Of a stretch of 32,500 bases of DNA, positions 26,437-32,500 are shown in pieces. The stretch's first letter is position 1; each line of letters opens with the position of its first letter. Under the pieces are notes generated by a model, which was given only the letters and a program-made list of their open reading frames with translations, was not told where the DNA came from and did not search any database. Origin of the DNA: Paulinella micropora (taxonomy: Eukaryota > Cercozoa > Imbricatea > Euglyphida > Paulinellidae). The position numbers were made by a program, and so were the translations under genes. Where the stretch lies: assembly GCA_019918135.1 (NCBI GenBank), contig WBZZ01000786.1, positions 7,501-40,000 of the forward strand, written 5' to 3'.

Positions 26437-27792
26437 TTCACCATGAGATAAAAAATTAAGTCTAAAAATGGGGGGAAGGGGGGGGGGGGGTCTAAAATTT
26501 TCCTGGAAAACGTTGTCGGAAATATTATTGGTAATAATATAGTAGTGAGTTGTAATATTAATATTATTCGTACACTGAAGAACTTGTAACAAAACCAGAC
26601 TCTGAAGTCGCTTGTGTGTGTGTGTGTGTGTGGGGGGGGGGGGGTATTAATAGAGTATTCAACGGTGGATGTTTGAAAGAGATAGGGCAGGGGGGGTTAC
26701 TTGAACATTTTGAAGCAGAAACTGCACTGTGACCCTGAACTTGTATGATTATATGGGAAGCAGAGTAGGGGAAGAACTTTAGAGCAGAAACAGGAACTTA
26801 CTTATATTAATATTATTAATAATATTAACTTCATACGTGTCGGAGCGGGGGGGGGGGGGGGGGGGGGGGGGGATGGTGGTGGTGGTTGGTAGACAAGAGG
26901 TTAGTCAACTTGGGCACCAGCCACTGGCAAGCTCATCATCAGAGCTGTCATAAGCAGTCTCGGATGACGCCGGATTCGAAGATTGACCCCATCAGTTCAA
27001 AGCAGCCTTCGAACGGAAAATTCACTGAAGCCTAGATTTCGGCTTAGTTGCCTTGACTTCTCAATATTTTACTACTGAGAGCACTCCAACCCTCAATGAG
27101 CACTCAGTGAAGCCAGCCGCGTGGAGGACTTGAATCACGAAACTTGAAGCCTTGCCGCGACAGGTGAAATGAAACTATTAATACTGACCTCACCAGAGTC
27201 TCAAGTTGCCAAGCCTGGTAGAGAGAGAGAGAGAGGAAGGTTGGAGGGGGGGGGGGGGGCGGGGTGAAACTAACCTACTCAGGCTATTAAATTATTATTA
27301 ATCATACTAGTAGCGGCCTCCTTGGCGGACTCCTGGATAATATTAATCATAGTAGTAGCGGCCTCCTTTGCGGACTCCTGGGCGGGTTTTTTGATCAGAC
27401 TCAGTTATTTTTGACGTCATTCATTTAATTTCATTGTGTTGTTACCACAATGCTTGTCGTAACGGATATAAATTCATTATTAATACATAATACTGCCACG
27501 GTTTCTGTCACAAAGTTCTTCAGTGTACCAAGAATTAATCATATTATTAATATTAACTATTAAATATTATTATTAATATTTAATAATACAACTAACTAAT
27601 ATTGTTCATGAGTACTTCCGGCAATCAATTTTGATAGGCACGATTACTTTCAAGAGAATTTTGCAGTTGACAGTAGTGACATCCAACAAATAATTTAAAG
27701 ATATTACTGAATATGTTTTTTTTCAGGAACATTTTAGAGTCCCCCCCCCCCCCCCATATTTTTAGACTTATTCATAATTTTTATCTCGTGAA
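26437..27792. mobile_element. Non-coding TIR-bounded element
   Basis: The left arm from 26437 (GAGATAAAAAATTAAGTCTAAAAAT, a G-run, TCTAAAAT-TTCCTG) recurs inverted at 27712-27792. A second, inner inverted match pairs GTACACTGAAGAACTT at about 26,570-26,586 with its complement at about 27,510-27,528. The arms differ in length because of AT-rich insertions on the right. The 0.9-kb interior holds G-runs (G26 at 26847-26872), a short tandem repeat and no gene. This is typical of a non-autonomous DNA transposon; no target-site duplication was identified. Confidence 0.6.
27295..27388. repeat. Two 45-bp tandem units
   Basis: ATTAATCATACTAGTAGCGGCCTCCTTGGCGG-type sequence is repeated once with two or three changes, within the TIR element. 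Confidence 0.8.
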
Positions 27793-27799
27793 GGTACCG

Positions 27800-28021
27800 G
27801 TAGCAGGGAGAAAGAAAAACCCACGACGAGCGCAAAAAAAAACTGAGCATTGTTCGCTGCCCCGGCGATTTTGGCGCGCTAATTGTGCACAACAGCGTGA
27901 AAGGAATTTTACCGAATCTTGCGTGCGTTGGGGTTTCAGATAGAAAAAAATCTCGTCTGCCGCCAAGGAAGCTTTCCCCCAAAAATCGGGGGGAAGGCAG
28001 GGAGGGGGGGGGGGGGGGGTT

Positions 28022-28055
<34 letters not shown>

Positions 28056-28155
28056 TGTTTCCCCTGTTTTCGGGGAGAAGGGCCGGGGGGAGGGGGGGCA
28101 GGAAGAAATCAGACCCACAAATTCTCCCAGGCCCCGGGTGGTGTGTGTGTGGTGT

Positions 28156-28186
<31 letters not shown>

Positions 28187-28660
28187 TGATGGTGAGAGGG
28201 AAAAAAATCACGACGAGCAAAAGAAAATGTAGTTTGGCCGCTGACCCGGCGATTTTGGCGAGCTGGTCGTGCATAACGGACTGTTGGGCTTGAAAAAATC
28301 GAACTGAATCTTGCGTGAAGGAGGACGGTTGGATTTTTCACGCGCCCACCTGTCACCTCCACTGTTCGTGGGAATTCCAATTCCACCCGCGCATACAAGA
28401 AAATTTTTCCTCCTCGGCCGCCAAAAAATGTTCCCCCTGATTTACGGGGAAGGCCCGGGGGGGGGGGGGGTGTAGAAAAAAATCTGTTCCATGATTTTTG
28501 GGGAAGGCCTGGGGTGGGGGGCAAATGGTGTCAGGAAAAAAAAATCGACGAGCGAAAACAATGCAGTTTGGCCGCTGACCCGGCAATGTTGGCGCGCTGG
28601 TCGTACAATGGACTCTTTGGCGTGAAAGAAATGTTACAGAACCTTGCGTGCATTGGGACC
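27800..28660. repeat. Three diverged copies of a ~130-bp module
   Basis: A core containing CGACGAGC, a short A-rich stretch, GGCCGCTGACCCGGCGATTT, TGGCGCGCTGGTCGT and, further on, GAATCTTGCGTG appears at about 27,815-27,935, 28,210-28,320 and 28,545-28,655. Between them a second motif (TGATTTT-GGGGAAGGCC followed by a G-run) recurs at about 27,978, 28,065, 28,432 and 28,492. GA (28,024-28,052) and GT/G tracts (28,140-28,186) lie within. No coding gene was recognised; this is probably part of a dispersed host repeat family. Confidence 0.6.
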
Positions 28661-28800
28661 GACCTACTTACCAACCTAACTGCCTGCCAGCCTGTCTACC
28701 TACCAACCCACCGACCTGCCTATCGACTTACCTTGGCAACCACCCACCACAGAATTTGAAAGGGAGATGGGTAGGAAAGGACACCTATATTTTAGAGAAA
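28661..28800. other. Unique spacer with CTAC/CTGC-rich stretch
   Basis: Short low-complexity run (ACCTACTTACCAACC, CTGCCTGCCAGCC) followed by unremarkable sequence. No gene was seen. Confidence 0.4.
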
Positions 28801-28809
28801 ACTAATATT

Positions 28810-29295
28810 AAGGCTGCGGCTGCTGTTAGTGTTGTTGCTGCTACAACCATTTGCTGCTGCAAGTAATAGCTGCAGCGGCAGTAACACCAGCAACAATAGA
28901 ACAACAGCAGTAACACCAGCAAGCACTAGGCAGCAGCACAGAAGCAACAGCAATACCACCAGCAGCAGCTTGCAGTAGCAGCAGCAGCAGCAGTAGTAGT
29001 AGTAGGAGTAGTAGTAGTAGTAGCAGCCGCAGCAGATATAGCGGCAGCAGCACAGAAGCAACAGCAGCACTAGCAGCAACAGCTTGCAGTAGCAGCAGCA
29101 GCAGCATAGCAAGAGCAGCACTAGCCTACGAGTAGCTGTAGTAGTAGAAATAAGAATAAGAGTAGTACAAGCGCGATTAGGAGTAGGACTAGTATGAGAA
29201 GGTGTAGGCATAGGACTTGTTGGCGTTGGCGTTGGAGTAGGAGTAAGAGTAGGGGCAGGAGTATGTGTAGTAGTAGTAGTAGTAGTAGTAGTAGC

Positions 29296-29345
<50 letters not shown>

Positions 29346-29420
29346 AAGTAGTAGTAGTATAGCAGCAGTAGTAGTAGTAATAGTAGCAGTGGTAGTAGGC
29401 CTCGGAGTAAGAGGATGAGA
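28810..29420. repeat. AGC and GTA trinucleotide repeats
   Basis: AGC/CAG-rich triplets with interruptions (28,810-29,120) pass into GTA/AGT triplets, nearly pure at 29,265-29,345. Poly-Leu and poly-Ser frames here are artefacts of the triplets. Confidence 0.9.
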
Positions 29421-29592
29421 CAAATATGAGAAAGAGGAGGAAGAGGAGAAGAGGAGTAAGAGAAGAGAAACAGCTGCTGCTATTGCTACCCTCCTACTGC
29501 CACTGTAATTCAGCTTTTTTTCTCCTCCTACTCCTGCTCCTCCAACTACTCCTACTGCTCCCACTCTTTCTACTCTCCTCTCCTCTCTTCTC

Positions 29593-29640
<48 letters not shown>

Positions 29641-29642
29641 TT

Positions 29643-29683
<41 letters not shown>

Positions 29684-30535
29684 TTCTTTTCTCTCGATCT
29701 CTTTTTTGCCTCCTCTTTCTATTCCTCTTCCTCCTCCTCTTGCTCCTACTCGTACCCCTTCTCCTCTTCTTATGCCTCCTCTTTCTATTCCTCTTCCTCC
29801 TCCTCTTACTCCTACTCGTACCCCTTCTCCTTCTCTTCTTATTCTTGTCCTCTTCCTACTCTATTTCTACTATTCCTCTTCGTAGTTCTCTTCTTCCTCT
29901 TCGTTGTCTTTTCCCCTTACTCCTCCTCTTACCTTCCCTTCTACTACTCTTACTCAGGCTTCTCCCACTGTACTCTTAGTCGTACTCCTACTCTTCCTCT
30001 TCCAGGATTCCTCTTCTTCCCAGTCTTCCTCTTCCTCCTCATCCTATTCCTCCACCTCTTATTCTCTTTCCTTGTACCTATTCCTACTTCTTCTTTTCTC
30101 CTCCTTTCACTCCTTCGTCTTCCTACTTTCTCCTAATCTTCAAGGATTCCTCTTCTTCCTCATCCTCCTATTCCTCCACCTCTTTTCTACTCTTTCCTAT
30201 TCCTCCTACTTCTTCTTCTTCCCTTCTTCCTACTCCTCGTCTTGCTACTTTCCTCCTCCTAGTCCAACTTCCTAATCCTCGTCTTGCTATTTTTCTCCTA
30301 CTCCAACTGCTATGCAACTAGTCTACTCTACTCCCCGTACTTTTACTACTCTTCTTTTTCTTCATCATCTAAAATCTCCTCCTAATGTAACCGCCACTAC
30401 TACTACTATGTAACTAGTCTACTCTACTCTCGTACTCCTACCTGCTCCTCTTCCTTTTCATCATCTCAACTCTCATCCTAATGTAACTGCTACTACTACT
30501 CCAACTCCAACTCCAACTCATGCTCACTCCTGCCT
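29421..30535. repeat. Pyrimidine-rich low-complexity tract
   Basis: Over 1 kb of one strand is almost only C and T (CTCCTCTT-type units, two CT dinucleotide runs at 29,594-29,632 and 29,649-29,677, and two near-identical 60-base blocks near 29,715 and 29,778). Such homopurine/homopyrimidine DNA can form triplexes. No gene was seen. Confidence 0.9.
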
Positions 30536-30960
30536 AGTCGCAGCAGCCGCAGCAGTAGTTGCAGCAGCAGCAGCACAGTAACAGCAGTAACACTAGCACA
30601 AGCAGCAGTAGCAGCTACGGCAGCTGGGAAGCAGGTGTAACTAAGCAGAAAGAGAGTAGGGAACGAGAATGAATCAATAAGGTAGAGATGAGTGGATTGA
30701 AGACGCGTACACGCGTAACCGTCCAAACCCGTATATGATATGGTTTTGGGATTTGGTCTTTGGTCTTTGTGTGTGTGTGTGTGTGTGTGTACAAACACGT
30801 GAATAGAATTCGTTAGATCTTTCGTTTACTTTCATGGTAGGCACGTAGGTAGGAAGGTGGGTAAGACTGATAAGGTAGGTAAGGCGGGTAGGTTTTTTTT
30901 CCCCTGGCTGATGGAGAGGGCAGGACAGCTGTGTGTGTGTCTGGTGGTGGTGGTGGGGGG
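30536..30960. repeat. AGC-rich stretch, GT run and unique spacer
   Basis: Interrupted AGC triplets (30,536-30,625), then unique sequence, a GT run (30,768-30,790) and G-rich spacer. No gene was recognised. Confidence 0.7.
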
Positions 30961-31151
30961 GGCGGATAAAAGCAGACCCAAATTCTGTCAAGGGAGAAAA
31001 AACGGTCGTTTGGGGGGGGGGGGGGGGGGGCGCACGGTCCGAGGATAAAAGCAGACCCAAGGGGGGGGGGGGGGGGGGCGCGGATGAAAGCAGACCCAAA
31101 TTCCGTCAAGGGGGGGCCGCGGATAAAAGCAGAACCCAAATTCTGTCAAGC
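30961..31151. repeat. Four copies of a ~32-bp unit with G runs
   Basis: GGATAAAAGCAGACCCAAAT followed by TCTGTCAAGGGG begins at about 30,964, 31,043 (second half replaced by a G run), 31,082 and 31,120. Poly-G runs separate the copies. Confidence 0.85.
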
Positions 31152-31219
31152 CCCTACCCCGTGATTTCCCCCGGTGGAATTTTGGGGAGGCAAAAGAAAG
31201 AAACAAAAATGAGGTCGGT

Positions 31220-31535
31220 GGGTGGGTGTCTGTGATGGTGTGTTGTGTCTCTGTATTTTACATGTACATATCAATGTGTATTATGGGTGTCTATATGTAT
31301 GTATGTATTGTGCATGCATTATTTATATTAGTACTTATATTGTGTGTATTATGTGTATTATGTGTGTATTATGTGTGTTTGTGTCTGTGTCTGTGTGTCT
31401 GTGTGTGTGAGTGTATGAGTGTGTGTGTGTGTGTGTGTGTGTCTGGGTGGGTGGGTGGGTGTAGGTGTGTTGGCGCGTAGATATTTGTGTGTGTGCGTGT
31501 ATCTGTGTGTGTGTGTGTGTGTGTAAGTATGTACT
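31220..31535. repeat. GT-rich microsatellite
   Basis: GT dinucleotides with TATG, GGGT and GTCT interruptions. No coding content. Confidence 0.9.
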
Positions 31536-32090
31536 AGTATGTGTGCCAGTCTAGTACTCAGACTGTGTGTATATGTTTCAACCCTATGTAAGTACGGAGT
31601 TTTAATGACGCATTGTACTATTGCAAAGAGAAATATGTATGTTTGAAAGAGAAATCAGAAGCGAGCTTAAACTTGTAATGAGAAATCAGAATATGTATCT
31701 GTAGACAAATGTATAAGATCGGACCTATTACTATATTGAATATGGTGTAAATATGAGCATATATTACTTGTATGTATTCGTGAGGAGATACGTTTTTAGC
31801 TGTTTTTTCATCCTAGATGGCATTCTCTCCAATCGTGCTTCTGATTTCGTATTAAGTTTCATTTATCTTGCCTAGAATGATCAAGGTTGTTCTAAGTAAA
31901 AGAAGTCGCAGTGTGGAAAAAGAAATCAGAAGAAAGAAGTTTTTTTAACTTTTTTAAAATTTAAATTGGCTTGTTGGCGCCCCATGTAGTTCATATTGTT
32001 GTTTGGTAAGCTTTGTCTAGGTAGATTAGTGCCTACCAGGGATCCCAGCAAAGCACAACCATGGCTCGTTTGGATAGGTGCTTTCGGTCA
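31536..32090. other. Unique AT-rich sequence
   Basis: The short motif GAGAAATCAGAA recurs (about 31,649, 31,679 and, as AGAAATCAGAAG, 31,920), with an inverted CTTCTGATTTC at 31,839. GGCGCCCC at 31,976 resembles part of a retroviral primer-binding site, but there is no supporting LTR. No gene was recognised. Confidence 0.4.
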
Positions 32091-32381
32091 CGGACATACA
32101 CATACACAAACACACAAACACACCAACACACAAATAATCCATACATACACACTCACATACAAAGACACTACACACACAACAAAGAAAAACACGAAGACAA
32201 ACACAAACACACCAACACACACACGTACATACTCACGCCTACAGACACCGACACACATACACACCAGAAGACATACATACCCACATAATACATACGTACA
32301 TATGTTAAATAGATACATGCACACAATTACACAAACACCTACACACACACACACACACACAGACACAGACACGCTCGCACC

Positions 32382-32413
<32 letters not shown>

Positions 32414-32463
32414 CAAACACCAACACAAACACCAACACACACACATACACACACACTTAAGCC

Positions 32464-32495
<32 letters not shown>

Positions 32496-32500
32496 CACAC
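32091..32500. repeat. CA-rich microsatellite to window end
   Basis: ACAC and ACACCAACAC-type repeats with TACA interruptions continue to the end of the window. Frames through it are artefacts. Confidence 0.95.

Noticed and set aside
28792..29564. Poly-Leu and poly-Ser frames
   Set aside because: Translation of AGC, GTA and CT repeats.
31970..31990. GGCGCCCC as a tRNA-Lys-type primer-binding site
   Set aside because: Only a few bases match and no LTR was found on either side.

Overview
The window is a mosaic of two very different kinds of DNA. The flanks (about 1-2,715 and 25,245-32,500) are AT-rich, full of simple repeats (TACA/ATGT, CA/GT, GTA, CT, AGC), and carry a decayed LTR-retrotransposon gag, a foldback element and a TIR-bounded non-coding element. 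This is what an invertebrate-like nuclear genome looks like. I cannot name the species or phylum. Between them lies about 22.5 kb of very GC-rich, gene-dense, mostly intronless-looking DNA with long G/C homopolymers. I read it as a decaying, internally duplicated virus-like or large mobile element. A chimeric assembly is the main alternative.

Island layout. (1) 2,716-3,060: GC-rich minisatellite. (2) 3,112-10,700: a 3.4-kb tandem duplication. Each unit has a NADAR/YbiA-like gene (-), a divergent partner of unknown function (+), and a tyrosine-recombinase-like gene (-); only the second recombinase copy keeps its N-terminal half. (3) 10,929-12,109: an unknown gene (+) with an N-terminal CxxC and a possible BTB/KCTD-like segment. 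(4) 12,731-16,523: a near-identical second copy of 19,232-about 23,000, holding the 5' third of an RNA-polymerase gene, an F-box/LRR-like gene and the 5' stub of another LRR-like gene. (5) 16,586-20,602 (-): a strongly diverged homologue of the largest subunit of multisubunit RNA polymerase (RPB1/beta-prime). It keeps the clamp zinc site, the catalytic aspartate loop and the bridge helix, and stops just after the bridge helix. (6) 20,892-25,245: the F-box/LRR-like gene and a second LRR-like gene, which runs straight into an ATGT microsatellite.

How the genes may work together (inference). A self-encoded RNA polymerase subunit suggests an element that once ran its own transcription, as nucleocytoplasmic large DNA viruses and mirus-like viruses do. 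The recombinase could serve integration or genome resolution. NADAR enzymes remove ADP-ribose from modified nucleic acid or nucleotides, and F-box/LRR proteins usually redirect host ubiquitin ligases; both fit a parasite facing host defence. Most genes sit in divergent pairs, and three of the intergenic gaps hold huge poly-G/poly-C tracts.

State of the genes. Nearly every gene carries frameshifts or in-frame stops. Many frameshifts lie at homopolymers or at short 19-22 bp tandem duplications, and some lesions are shared by both duplicates. No capsid, DNA polymerase, second RNA polymerase subunit, rRNA, tRNA or CRISPR array was seen.
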